Of a stretch of DNA of 64,000 nucleotides, positions 9,782 to 17,732 are shown piece after piece. The DNA comes from Arthrobacter sp. D5-1 (lineage in GTDB: Bacteria; Actinomycetota; Actinomycetes; Actinomycetales; Micrococcaceae), in assembly GCF_017357425.1 (NCBI RefSeq), contig NZ_CP014571.1, forward strand, positions 4,092,001 through 4,156,000, given 5' to 3'. Numbering within the stretch: position 1 is the stretch's first letter; each line of letters starts with the position of its first letter. A program made the translations under genes and the position numbers. A model generated the notes under the pieces. It saw nothing but the letters and a program-made list of their open reading frames with translations, did not search any database and was not told the DNA's origin.

Positions 9782-11764
9782 GTGACACGTTTCTGGACCC
9801 GGCTGTTGGTTGTTCTGACAGTCATCTTGGGCGTCAACTATGTGGCCTGGCGTTGGATGGCGTCGCTGAACTGGGACGCATGGTGGATCGCCGTTCCGTT
9901 GGTGATCGCTGAGACGTACAGCCTCATCGACGTGATGCTCTTCGGACTGACGGTGTGGAACCTGAAGATCCGCAAGCCCCCACCCCCTGCCCCGGCCGAC
10001 GCCACCGTGGACGTTTTCATCACCACCTACAACGAGCCGCTGGACCTGGTGATGACCACGGCACTGGCCGCCAAGGACATCCGCTGGCCGCACAGCACCT
10101 GGATACTCGACGACGGCGATCGCCCCGAGATGCGCCAACTCGCCGAATCGAACGGGATTGGCTATGTGACGCGAGGCGCGGACTGGACACCGGACATGCC
10201 GCGGCACGCCAAAGCCGGCAACCTGAACAACGCACTGATGGTCACCTCGGGCGAATACCTGCTGATTCTCGACGCCGACCAGATCCCCGAGCCTGACATC
10301 CTGGACAAGACGCTGGGCTACTTCAACGATGACCGCGTGGCGTTGGTCCAGACCCCCCAATACTTCATCAACGTCCCCGCCGACGATCCCCTGGGCAGCC
10401 AGGCGCCGCTGTTCTACGGTCCCATCCAGCAGGGCAAGGACGGCTGGAACGCGGCGTTCTTCTGCGGCTCAAACGCGATCCTCCGCCGTGAAGCCCTCAT
10501 GCAGCTCGGCCTGGTGGGCTACGTCAAAGCCACGGAGAAGAGTGTCCGTCGCGCCCTTGCTGCCTCCCGTTCGGCCATCAAAAAGGCACGGCGCTCCGAA
10601 GAGGCCCGCAACCCCTTGGTGGAGCAGATGCTCAACGAGGTGGAGGCAGCAACCAATACAGCCCAGCAGGAACTCGAAGCTCGCGTGTCCCTCAGCGAGA
10701 TCACGTACCGGGTGCGGCGCAAAGTGGACGAGGCCGTGCGCACCCTCGTGGCTGCCGACTTCTCCGCGCTGCAGGCCGACCTTGAAGAGATCGCCGCGAT
10801 GGAACTCGCCCACGTCGGCGAGTCCGGTGTGACCACTGTGGCGAGTGACGCCGTCGACCGTATGTCCGGCCGCGACTGGTCACCGTTGGGTGCGCTCGAG
10901 TCGGTCCACGCTGTCCTGGACGCCATCTCCGTGGAACGCACCGACGAAGCGCAGCCGATCATGCCACTGGCCACCATCTCAGTCACCGAGGACATGGCCA
11001 CGGCAATGCGCATCCACTCGCTGGGCTGGAAGAGCGTCTACCACCACGAAATCCTCGCCAACGGATTGGCGCCCGAGGATCTCAAGACCATGCTCACTCA
11101 ACGGCTCCGCTGGGCACAGGGCACCATGCAGGTCCTCCTTCGCGAGAACCCGTTGGTCCAGCCCAGGCTCTCGTGGGGCCAGCGGCTTATGTACTTCTCC
11201 ACCATGTGGAGCTACCTCAGCGGCTTCGCGGCCGTGGTGTACTTCGCGGCGCCCATCATCTACCTGACGCTCGGCATCCTCCCGGTGAGCAGCCTCAGCT
11301 TCGACTTCTTCATCCGGTTCATCCCGTTCATGGTGGTCAACCAGCTGCTGTTTGTGGTGGCCGGGCACGGCATCCCCACCTGGCGCGGACAGCAGTACAG
11401 CCTTGCGTTGTTCCCCACCTGGATCAAGGCATGTACGACGGCGGCCCGGAACGTTTGGTTCGGTCGCCCCCTTGGGTTTGCCGTCACCCCCAAGGCGCGC
11501 CAGAGCGGCGGCCCGAGCTGGAGCCTGATCCGTCCGCAGATCATCGTGGCGGTGTTGTTGGCTATTGCGCTGGTGGTCGGGATCGCCCGCCTTTTGACTG
11601 GTCTTTCGGAGCCCCTCGGCACGCTGGTGAATGTCGCCTGGGTGGCATTCGACCTGGTGGTCCTGAGCGTGCTGGTCAAGGCAGTTTTGTACAAGGGTTT
11701 TGTCCCTGAAGATGTTGGGCCGGAGAGCCCCGAGGAAAGGAATGCAGATGCAGTTCAGCTATGA
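9782..11764 (+). CDS. Membrane glycosyltransferase (family 2, cellulose-synthase-like) with helical insertion
   Basis: 660 residues. Two N-terminal membrane segments (about 5-28, 35-60) are followed by a GT-A domain with ILDDG near 108-112, DAD at 164-166, FFCGSNA at 226-232, TED at 402-404 and QRLRW at 440-444, the processive-synthase signature. Further membrane segments follow (roughly 465-505, 508-535, 575-600, 610-640). Between FFCGSNA and TED, which are normally close together, lies about 150 residues of charged helical sequence (about 245-395). It probably makes or exports a beta-linked polysaccharide; the sugar is unknown. There is no PilZ domain. GTG start behind AGGGGGGG. Confidence 0.85.
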   Translation: MTRFWTRLLVVLTVILGVNYVAWRWMASLNWDAWWIAVPLVIAETYSLIDVMLFGLTVWNLKIRKPPPPAPADATVDVFITTYNEPLDLVMTTALAAKDIRWPHSTWILDDGDRPEMRQLAESNGIGYVTRGADWTPDMPRHAKAGNLNNALMVTSGEYLLILDADQIPEPDILDKTLGYFNDDRVALVQTPQYFINVPADDPLGSQAPLFYGPIQQGKDGWNAAFFCGSNAILRREALMQLGLVGYVKATEKSVRRALAASRSAIKKARRSEEARNPLVEQMLNEVEAATNTAQQELEARVSLSEITYRVRRKVDEAVRTLVAADFSALQADLEEIAAMELAHVGESGVTTVASDAVDRMSGRDWSPLGALESVHAVLDAISVERTDEAQPIMPLATISVTEDMATAMRIHSLGWKSVYHHEILANGLAPEDLKTMLTQRLRWAQGTMQVLLRENPLVQPRLSWGQRLMYFSTMWSYLSGFAAVVYFAAPIIYLTLGILPVSSLSFDFFIRFIPFMVVNQLLFVVAGHGIPTWRGQQYSLALFPTWIKACTTAARNVWFGRPLGFAVTPKARQSGGPSWSLIRPQIIVAVLLAIALVVGIARLLTGLSEPLGTLVNVAWVAFDLVVLSVLVKAVLYKGFVPEDVGPESPEERNADAVQL

Positions 11765-12080
11765 GGTCAAGGACTCCTACGCGGAAGTGAAGAGCGTGGG
11801 TCGCTTGAACATGGTGGCGGCACCCAAGCTCCGCGAAGTAGTGAACGAGGTTGTTGCCAGCGGCTCGAGCCGGGTAGTGGTCAACCTGGCAGAGACGGAC
11901 TTCATGGACTCATCAGGCCTCGGAGCGCTCATCGGTTGCCTCAAAGCCGCGCGCCAGGCAGGTGGCGACCTCCGCATTGCCGGTGTGCAGCCGCAGGTGA
12001 AGATGGTCCTGGAACTGACCAACATGGACCGGGTGCTCACGGCGTACCCCTCAGCCGAGGAGGCGTTCGGCGATGACTGA
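11748..12080 (+). CDS. STAS-domain anti-sigma-factor antagonist (RsbV/SpoIIAA-like)
   Basis: 110 residues covering one STAS domain. NLAETDFMDSSGLGALIG (residues 47-64) contains the conserved DSSG; one of S55/S56 would be the phosphorylation site. GAGGAAAGG at 11732-11740 precedes two close ATGs at 11742 and 11748; I use the second because of spacing. It overlaps the end of the glycosyltransferase gene and the start of the kinase gene by eight bases, so the three are likely one translation-coupled unit. In its unphosphorylated form it should bind a partner kinase. Confidence 0.88.
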   Translation: MQFSYEVKDSYAEVKSVGRLNMVAAPKLREVVNEVVASGSSRVVVNLAETDFMDSSGLGALIGCLKAARQAGGDLRIAGVQPQVKMVLELTNMDRVLTAYPSAEEAFGDD

Positions 12081-12492
12081 GGTGATCGCCCACCGAGGGT
12101 TCCATGGGCCATCCAATGAGGACGCGATCGAGGCGATCCACAATGAGCTGGACGCTCTCTGGGACGATGCCTCCTTTGTACCCGATATGGATCGGATGAC
12201 CTTTGCCACCGCAGTCATCGAGGCGGCCGCCAACATCGTTCAGCACGCGGTTCCTGTCGCAGAGAAGCCCGTGGAGATCGACGTGGACATCAGCGTCCGG
12301 CCCGCCCGGCTGGTCGCGAGGGTCAGCGCGTACAACGCCCGTGAGCCCTTCGCGAGCGACATGCAGGCGTCCATGCCAGACTCCGAAGCCGAATCCGGCC
12401 GCGGGTTGGCACTCATCGAAGCCCTGGTAACCACGGTGACGTTCGAACGCCAGGACGGCACCAACACCTGGGTCCTCACCCGCAACACCTGA
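12073..12492 (+). CDS. Anti-sigma-type serine kinase (RsbW-like ATPase)
   Basis: 139 residues with a GHKL ATPase fold. The N-box VIEAAANIVQHA (about 49-60) and the G-box SGRGLALIEAL near 112-122 are clear. It should phosphorylate the preceding STAS protein and bind a target that the STAS protein releases. No sigma factor gene is adjacent, and the neighbour with an effector role is the membrane glycosyltransferase, so the target may be an enzyme rather than a sigma factor. The stop codon is followed on the next base by a 32-bp repeat array. Confidence 0.87.
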   Translation: MTEVIAHRGFHGPSNEDAIEAIHNELDALWDDASFVPDMDRMTFATAVIEAAANIVQHAVPVAEKPVEIDVDISVRPARLVARVSAYNAREPFASDMQASMPDSEAESGRGLALIEALVTTVTFERQDGTNTWVLTRNT

Positions 12493-12601
12493 CCCTCTCT
12501 CACCTCCCGCGTGCTTGAGCCGAACCCTCTCTCACCTCCCGCGTGCTTCCCACCGGCCCTCTCTCACCTCCCGCGTGCTTGAGCCGAACCCTCTCTCACC
12601 T
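12493..12601 (+). repeat. 32-bp tandem repeat, locus 2 (3.4 units)
   Basis: Complete units at 12493-12524, 12525-12556 and 12557-12588, and a partial one to 12601. All begin CCCTCTCTCACCTCCCGCG. Units 1 and 3 are identical, while unit 2 differs in its last eight bases. The first base follows the TGA of the kinase gene directly. Confidence 0.92.
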
Positions 12602-12694
12602 GTACGGGTTGTTCTGCCCATCGCCCAGAGCAACGCAACGTGAAAACATTCGGTGAGATCCGCCGTCGAACGCTAACTGGAACTGGGGACGAAA

Positions 12695-13255
12695 ATGAAC
12701 CGCCGCGTGCACCGCAAGCCTTGGGCGCTGGCTGCTGCCCTTACGGTGGCGGCGACTCTTGCTGCGGGGTGCAGCGGCACCCCCGACGGACCCACCCGCG
12801 AACCCAGCAGCGCGCCGCCAGTTACCGCCGAACCGGCTCCCGTGGCAGAAAGCGTCGCTAAGTACAATGCCCTGACCGCCGACCTTGTTGCGGCCTTGGA
12901 GGCAAAGATGCCGGACATCACGTGGTCCGTGGATGACCCTGCACGCCTGAGCCGCATCGACGACGGCAGGTGCATGCTCGCCCCACGGAGCATGAAGAGC
13001 AGCGCGGACATCGTGGAACCATCAAGGAGTTTCGAGGACGTCTTTGCGGTGGCGGATCCGGTCCTGAAAGAGCACGGATTCCCTTCCTTCGACGGCATTG
13101 ACCCCGTGCCGGGCGGCTGGGTGGTCACGCGCAGCACTGACGCTGCGGGTGCCACGGTGACCATCCGATCGAAGTTCCCGGCTTACCTGGACGTCACTGT
13201 TCCGGTGAAATCCGAGAAGTGCGATACCAGCGAAATTCCTGAGGGGGGCAAGTAA
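12695..13255 (+). CDS. Secreted lipoprotein of unknown function
   Basis: 186 residues with a positively charged start, hydrophobic core and lipobox LAAGC (cysteine at about 26), so a membrane-anchored exported lipoprotein. A Pro/Ser/Glu-rich linker follows, then a small mixed domain with two cysteines (C93 and about C177) that may form a disulfide. GGGGAC precedes the ATG. Its stop shares one base with the ATG of the WXG-calpain gene (TAATG), so the two are coupled. I recognise no family; it may assist or anchor the secreted protease. Confidence 0.7.
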   Translation: MNRRVHRKPWALAAALTVAATLAAGCSGTPDGPTREPSSAPPVTAEPAPVAESVAKYNALTADLVAALEAKMPDITWSVDDPARLSRIDDGRCMLAPRSMKSSADIVEPSRSFEDVFAVADPVLKEHGFPSFDGIDPVPGGWVVTRSTDAAGATVTIRSKFPAYLDVTVPVKSEKCDTSEIPEGGK

Positions 13256-14349
13256 TGCCGGGATTTTACGGTGCTGACATTGAACAATTGCGGGCACTGG
13301 CAAAGACGATGTCGCGGCACTCGGAACGGATGACCTCCCTGTCCACGGAGCTGGGTCACCTCATCAGCAATGCGCGGTGGGATGGCCGGGACGCTGCGAT
13401 GTTCCGGTCTTCGTGGGACTCCGAACACCGCCCCATGCTGAAGAAGATCTCCAGTGAACTGCAGTCCCAGGCCAAGGAGCTGATCCGCAACGCGGATGAG
13501 CAGGACAAGTCCAGCTCGGGAGCGTCGGGATCCTCCGGCTCCGATCATTCCGGGCGGGGAGATTCGAACCCGCCCGGCGACCCCGGTCCACTGGACCCGG
13601 ACATGCCCGACGTCGATGTGCCCGGCGACGTCCGCAACGACCCCGACGCCGGCGACCCCAGCGACATCAACCAGGGACAGATCGGCGACTGCTGGCTGTT
13701 GGCAGGCATTGGCTCCGTGGCTCAGGTGCTGGAGCGCGAAGGCAAGCTGGACGAGTTCCTTGAGGAGCACATGCGCCCCGTCGGTGATCCCCCGACGCAC
13801 TGGGTGGTCACCCTCTACGAAGACGGCGAGCCCGTGGAAGTCACTGTGGAGGCCAAGTCAACCGAAGGCGGTGTCCGCGGCGCTGACGGCGAACCCAACT
13901 GGCTATCCATCTACGAGCGCGCGGCAGCTGAGCACCGCGGCGGATCATACGACGACATCGACGGCGGATTCAGCAACGAAGCCATGGAACTGATGACCGG
14001 GCAGTCCGCCGATAAGGACGGCGAACTGAACTTTGATGACATCGAGGACAAGCTCGCCGACGGCCAGGCCATTTCCGTGGGCACCGAAGACGTCAAGGAC
14101 GACGACTTCGACTGGGTCTGGGAGTCTGACGAAGTCAACCGCACCGACGTCGTGCCCAACCATGCCTACGTTGTGGTTGATGTGAAAACCAACGACGACG
14201 GCGAGAAAGTCATCGTCCTGGCGAACCCGTGGGGTCCGTCCGGCGGCTACTTGGAGGACGACGACGACCACAAGTCCGGCACGCTGGAACTGACCGAAGA
14301 TGAGTACAAGGAAAACTTCGACTCCGTGTACTCCGTGGACGTGAAGTAA
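13255..14349 (+). CDS. WXG100-like N terminus fused to a calpain-family cysteine protease
   Basis: 364 residues. Residues 1-85 are helical with the turn WDG at 42-44, matching WXG100 proteins exported by type VII (ESX) secretion. A Ser/Gly/Pro/Asp linker (86-135) leads to a peptidase C2 (calpain-like) core: oxyanion glutamine and catalytic cysteine in GQIGDCWLLA (Q142, C146), histidine H303 in PNHAYVV, and asparagine N324 in LANPWG. All three catalytic residues are present, so an active thiol protease is likely. It may be a secreted effector or toxin. No signal peptide. No ESX core gene is in the window. Confidence 0.8.
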   Translation: MPGFYGADIEQLRALAKTMSRHSERMTSLSTELGHLISNARWDGRDAAMFRSSWDSEHRPMLKKISSELQSQAKELIRNADEQDKSSSGASGSSGSDHSGRGDSNPPGDPGPLDPDMPDVDVPGDVRNDPDAGDPSDINQGQIGDCWLLAGIGSVAQVLEREGKLDEFLEEHMRPVGDPPTHWVVTLYEDGEPVEVTVEAKSTEGGVRGADGEPNWLSIYERAAAEHRGGSYDDIDGGFSNEAMELMTGQSADKDGELNFDDIEDKLADGQAISVGTEDVKDDDFDWVWESDEVNRTDVVPNHAYVVVDVKTNDDGEKVIVLANPWGPSGGYLEDDDDHKSGTLELTEDEYKENFDSVYSVDVK

Positions 14350-14351
14350 GG

Positions 14352-14630
14352 ATGGCCGTGGAACAGCTCGTAACAGTCAAGCAAGGCATGCAGCCAACCT
14401 TCGACGGCGTCAAAGTGGGCGTGGTCAAAATCGGAATCGCCGACGGCGCCCCCGCTATCCAGTTCTGGATCCGCACCGCCGAACAACAGCGCAAGCAGGC
14501 CTTCCGCGAAGGGCAATCGGTCACGCTGCCGGGCGCGGGCTTGTTGACCATCACCTCGATTCAGCCCGCCGACGGCAGCACCGCCGCCTCCGCGACCTTA
14601 ACGTACGACGCCGGTCACGTCACCGATTGA
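14352..14630 (+). CDS. Small beta-rich protein of unknown function
   Basis: 92 residues with no signal peptide or membrane segment; alternating hydrophobic residues suggest a compact beta fold. The ATG lies two bases after the protease stop, so it is in the same transcription unit. I do not recognise the family with certainty. Its position directly behind a likely secreted protease makes it a candidate cytoplasmic inhibitor or immunity protein, but nothing in the sequence proves this. Confidence 0.6.
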   Translation: MAVEQLVTVKQGMQPTFDGVKVGVVKIGIADGAPAIQFWIRTAEQQRKQAFREGQSVTLPGAGLLTITSIQPADGSTAASATLTYDAGHVTD

Positions 14631-14648
14631 CGGGTCGGGCGCCGGAAG

Positions 14649-14727
14649 GTGAGAGAGCGTCCCACCGAACCACGCGGGACGTGAGAGAGCGTCCCACCCA
14701 ACCACGCGGGACGTGAGAGAGCGTCGG
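14649..14727 (-). repeat. 32-bp tandem repeat, locus 3 (2.4 units)
   Basis: Units at 14649-14680 and 14681-14712 and a partial third to 14727, in the opposite orientation to loci 1 and 2. Read on the minus strand the array follows the stop codon of the aminotransferase gene (14729-14731) almost directly, so the orientation relative to the gene is again the same. Confidence 0.9.
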
Positions 14728-14728
14728 G

Positions 14729-15823
14729 CTAGGCTTTCGCGATCGCTTCCTTCAGCGCCCCCAGCACCAGGGTGACCGAGGCGCTGTTCGCGTTCGGTCC
14801 CATCATGCCGATGCGCCACACCGTGTCCGCGAATTCCCCCACACCCGAGCCGATTTCCATACTGAAGTTCTCCAGAAGGTAAGCGCGGACGGCAGCCGAG
14901 TTGACGCCGTCGGGCACTTTGACCGTGGTCAGGCTCGGCAACCGGGACCCCTCGGCGGCGAACAGTTCGAGTCCCATCTCCTGCAGCCCGTTCTGAAGAG
15001 CGGCGCCGGCAGCACGGTGCCGGGCCTGCACCACGTCCAACCCCTCGGCGAGGATCCGGTCCAGAGCAGCTTCGAGCCCGGCGATCATGGTGACGGGCGC
15101 TGTGTGGTGATACGTCCGGGCTCCACTGGCCGCTCCGACGTAACCACCAAGCAACCCGATGTCGAGGTACCAGGAGCGCGGATCTTTGACCCGGCGTTCG
15201 AAAGCGCGGTCGGACAGAGTGAACGGCGACAGTCCCGGCGGAACGCCCAGGCATTTCTGGGTTCCGGCGTATCCGACGTCGATCCCCCAGTCGTCCGCCA
15301 ACAGTTCCAATCCGCCGATGGAGGTGACGGCGTCGGTGATCAGCAGGGCATCGCCCTTTCCGGCGCCCAGCGCGGCGATGTCGGAAAGTACACCGACGGA
15401 TGTCTCAGCATGGACGGCGGCGATGACTTTCGGATGAGGATGCGCTGCGAGGACACGGTCGGCATCTACGGGCTGGCCCCATTCGTGGTCGACCCGGACC
15501 ACCGTGGCCCCGCACCGCCGTGCGACCTCGCACATCCGCGCCCCAAACAGTCCGTTCACAGCGATAACTGCCACGTCGCCGTCGGACACGGTGTTCACGA
15601 AAGCCGCTTCCATCCCGCCGGAACCTGTGGCACTCAACGGGAGTGTCCGCGCATTGGAGGTTCCCCAAACAGTCCGGAGGCCCTCACAAGTGTGGTCAAG
15701 CCGTTCGATGAACACCGGATCAAGGTGCCCCAGCACCGGATAGGCCAGGGCGGCCATTGCTTCGGGGTAGCAATTGCCCGGGCCGGGACCGAACAGGAAC
15801 CTGGACGTCAGAATGTCGGGCAT
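14729..15823 (-). CDS. Class V aminotransferase, PucG-like (ureidoglycine/alanine-glyoxylate type)
   Basis: 364 residues, fold type I PLP enzyme of the alanine/serine-glyoxylate aminotransferase group. The PLP-binding lysine is K190 in GTQKCLGVPPG, with D164 in ITDAVTS contacting the ring nitrogen. FLFGPGPGN at the start is the usual glyoxylate-aminotransferase opening. Because allantoinase, Hyi, Gcl, UraD and UraH genes lie nearby, (S)-ureidoglycine-glyoxylate transaminase (PucG) is the likeliest role. Alanine-glyoxylate or serine-glyoxylate activity cannot be excluded from sequence. It stands alone between two convergent or divergent units. Confidence 0.82.
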   Translation of the reverse strand: MPDILTSRFLFGPGPGNCYPEAMAALAYPVLGHLDPVFIERLDHTCEGLRTVWGTSNARTLPLSATGSGGMEAAFVNTVSDGDVAVIAVNGLFGARMCEVARRCGATVVRVDHEWGQPVDADRVLAAHPHPKVIAAVHAETSVGVLSDIAALGAGKGDALLITDAVTSIGGLELLADDWGIDVGYAGTQKCLGVPPGLSPFTLSDRAFERRVKDPRSWYLDIGLLGGYVGAASGARTYHHTAPVTMIAGLEAALDRILAEGLDVVQARHRAAGAALQNGLQEMGLELFAAEGSRLPSLTTVKVPDGVNSAAVRAYLLENFSMEIGSGVGEFADTVWRIGMMGPNANSASVTLVLGALKEAIAKA

Positions 15824-15849
15824 GTGCGAACTCCTTCAGCTGGTTGAGG

Positions 15850-17094
15850 TCATTCTGCCCCAGCGTGCTGTGCGGAGCGAGCCAACCGCGCCTGACCGCT
15901 CGATTTGTACGGAATGAGCCGGTCCGTGCCCCAGAGCGCCAACGCGAGCGCAGCAAAAACCGCGCCCAGGACGCTGGCCCCGGCCCAACCCCAGGCATCG
16001 TAGACCGGCGCAACAGCTGCCGCACCCGCTGCGCTTCCCACGGAATAGAACACCATGTAGCTGCCGATAATGCTGCTGGCCGACTCCTCAGCTCCTGCCA
16101 CGATCAAGGTCTGGCTGCTGACATGAACGGCCTGCACCGCAGCGTCGAGAACGATGATGCCGGCAACGAACCACAACAGCGACCAACCGCCGAGGGACAA
16201 AGCCACCCAGGAACCCAGGAGCGCAACGAGGCTCCACGCCGTGACCCGCTGCGCCCACCCACGGTCAGCCGCGGCGCCTGCCCTGGATGCGGCCACCACG
16301 CCGATCAGGCCGGCCAACCCAAACAGTCCGATCACGCTCGGCGGCAGATGCCACGCGGGACTGCTGAGCAGCAGGGACATACCGCTCCACAGCACCCCGA
16401 AGGACGCGAACAGCAGCATGGTGATCAGCGCCCGCGTACGGAATATGCGATCACGCCGCGTCAGGACCACCACCGATGAGACAGCCCGCCAGTACCCCAC
16501 TTCTCCCCTCTCGGCCCGGTCTTGGGGCAGAGCGCGAAAAACCGCGACGGCGAGGACCGCACCTGCCACCGCAGCGAGAACGTAGACCGACCGCCATCCC
16601 CACAGGTCCGTCAGGCCTCCCGCCAGCGTCCGGGCAAGGATGATGCCACTCACGACGCCGGCCGTGACGGTGCCGATGTTTCCGCCCCTTTGGTCGGGGG
16701 TGCTGGAGGCTGCGGTGTACGCCACGATGGTCTGAACCACCGACGAGGCCAATCCAAGGAGCAGGAAGCCGCCCAGGAGGGCCGCCTGTGAATCTGCCAG
16801 GGCCACCACGGATCCGCCAAGTGCCGTCGCCGCGATGTGAAGGGTAATGAGCACCCGGCGGTTCATGACATCTCCCAAAGGCACCAAGAGAACCAGCCCC
16901 AGAAGGTATCCGGCCTGGGATGCGGCCACAATCCAGCCCACCGCGGACGTTGGAATCCCCAGGTCCGTCCCGATGCGCTCGAGCAGGGGCTGCCCGTAAT
17001 AGATGTTGGACACCATGAATCCGGCCGCCACAGCGAGCAGGAACAACAAGCGACGGCCAAGTCCTCGGTTGGAATCCTTCAGGTGTGTGCTCAC
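15850..17094 (-). CDS. MFS transporter, probable drug or metabolite exporter
   Basis: 414 residues from a GTG at 17094, chosen because GGAGG precedes it; the open frame continues further upstream without family resemblance. About twelve membrane segments. NIYYGQPLLERIG, GYLLGLVLLVPLGD and the loop after segment two are typical of the DHA1-type sugar-efflux/drug-exporter group. The divergent HxlR gene at 17153 and two shared operator repeats in the gap suggest substrate-induced expression. The substrate is unknown. Confidence 0.85.
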   Translation of the reverse strand: MSTHLKDSNRGLGRRLLFLLAVAAGFMVSNIYYGQPLLERIGTDLGIPTSAVGWIVAASQAGYLLGLVLLVPLGDVMNRRVLITLHIAATALGGSVVALADSQAALLGGFLLLGLASSVVQTIVAYTAASSTPDQRGGNIGTVTAGVVSGIILARTLAGGLTDLWGWRSVYVLAAVAGAVLAVAVFRALPQDRAERGEVGYWRAVSSVVVLTRRDRIFRTRALITMLLFASFGVLWSGMSLLLSSPAWHLPPSVIGLFGLAGLIGVVAASRAGAAADRGWAQRVTAWSLVALLGSWVALSLGGWSLLWFVAGIIVLDAAVQAVHVSSQTLIVAGAEESASSIIGSYMVFYSVGSAAGAAAVAPVYDAWGWAGASVLGAVFAALALALWGTDRLIPYKSSGQARLARSAQHAGAE

Positions 17095-17109
17095 AGCGCC
17101 TCCGCAGTT

Positions 17110-17163
17110 GGTTTCATAATGCAACCATGTGACCTTATGGCAGAATGGTTTCATGTTGCAACC
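17110..17163. promoter_or_regulatory. Two 17-bp operators between the MFS and HxlR genes
   Basis: GGTTTCATAATGCAACC at 17110-17126 and GGTTTCATGTTGCAACC at 17147-17163 differ at two positions. Each is an imperfect palindrome (GGTT..CAT....AACC), and they are spaced 37 bp. The second covers the ATG of the HxlR gene at 17153. They are the natural candidates for binding by that regulator, which would control itself and the exporter. Confidence 0.75.
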
Positions 17164-17626
17164 AAGTGAAGGTGGATGGACGGATCCTGAATGCCCCATC
17201 GCCAGAGCCGTGGACCTGGTGGGCGACAAATGGACCCTGCTCATCATTCGTGACTCGCTGGACGGAAAACGGCGCTTCACCGAATTCGAGAGATCACTGG
17301 GCGTGGCTAAGAACATCCTTTCGGACCGGCTCCGCCTCTTGGTGGAGAGAGGCATCCTGACCAGGATTCCCAACGAACGAGGCACCCGAAGCGAATACGA
17401 GCTGACCGATGCGGGGCGCGATCTGTTCACCCTGGTCCTCAGCCTCCGGCAATGGGGCGAGCGCAACGCCTTCACCCAGGGAGAGGAACATTCCGTCCTC
17501 ATCGATCCCGTCTCGGGTCAGCCCGTCCCGGAGCTGCGGCCAACCAGTGAGGGCGGCAAAATGCTTGGCCCGGAGCAGACGCTGCTGGTCAAAGTGGGCC
17601 AACCGCTTCCTCACAACGCGACGTAA
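17153..17626 (+). CDS. HxlR-family transcriptional regulator
   Basis: 157 residues from the ATG at 17153 (a GTG at 17129 would add eight). The core DPECPIARAVDLVGDKWTLLIIRDSLDGKRRFTEFER is a textbook HxlR winged helix with the N-terminal cysteine C14. NILSDRLRLLVERGIL is the recognition region. There is no clear Shine-Dalgarno, so the mRNA may be leaderless. Divergent from the MFS gene, with shared operators. HxlR proteins often sense aldehydes, quinones or oxidants through the cysteine. Confidence 0.88.
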   Translation: MLQPSEGGWTDPECPIARAVDLVGDKWTLLIIRDSLDGKRRFTEFERSLGVAKNILSDRLRLLVERGILTRIPNERGTRSEYELTDAGRDLFTLVLSLRQWGERNAFTQGEEHSVLIDPVSGQPVPELRPTSEGGKMLGPEQTLLVKVGQPLPHNAT

Positions 17627-17732
17627 ACGCGACGTAGCGCAACCTTGTCCGCATGGCACTCCCAGGAACCTCCGGGCAGCAACTGCTAAGGTTGCTCACC
17701 AATACTGAGGCCGCCACGGATAGGGGACATGA

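Noticed and set aside
12493..12601. CRISPR array
   Set aside because: The repeat period is 32 bp in total, with conserved and variable parts too short for a repeat plus spacer, identical variable parts in units 1 and 3, no leader and no cas genes.
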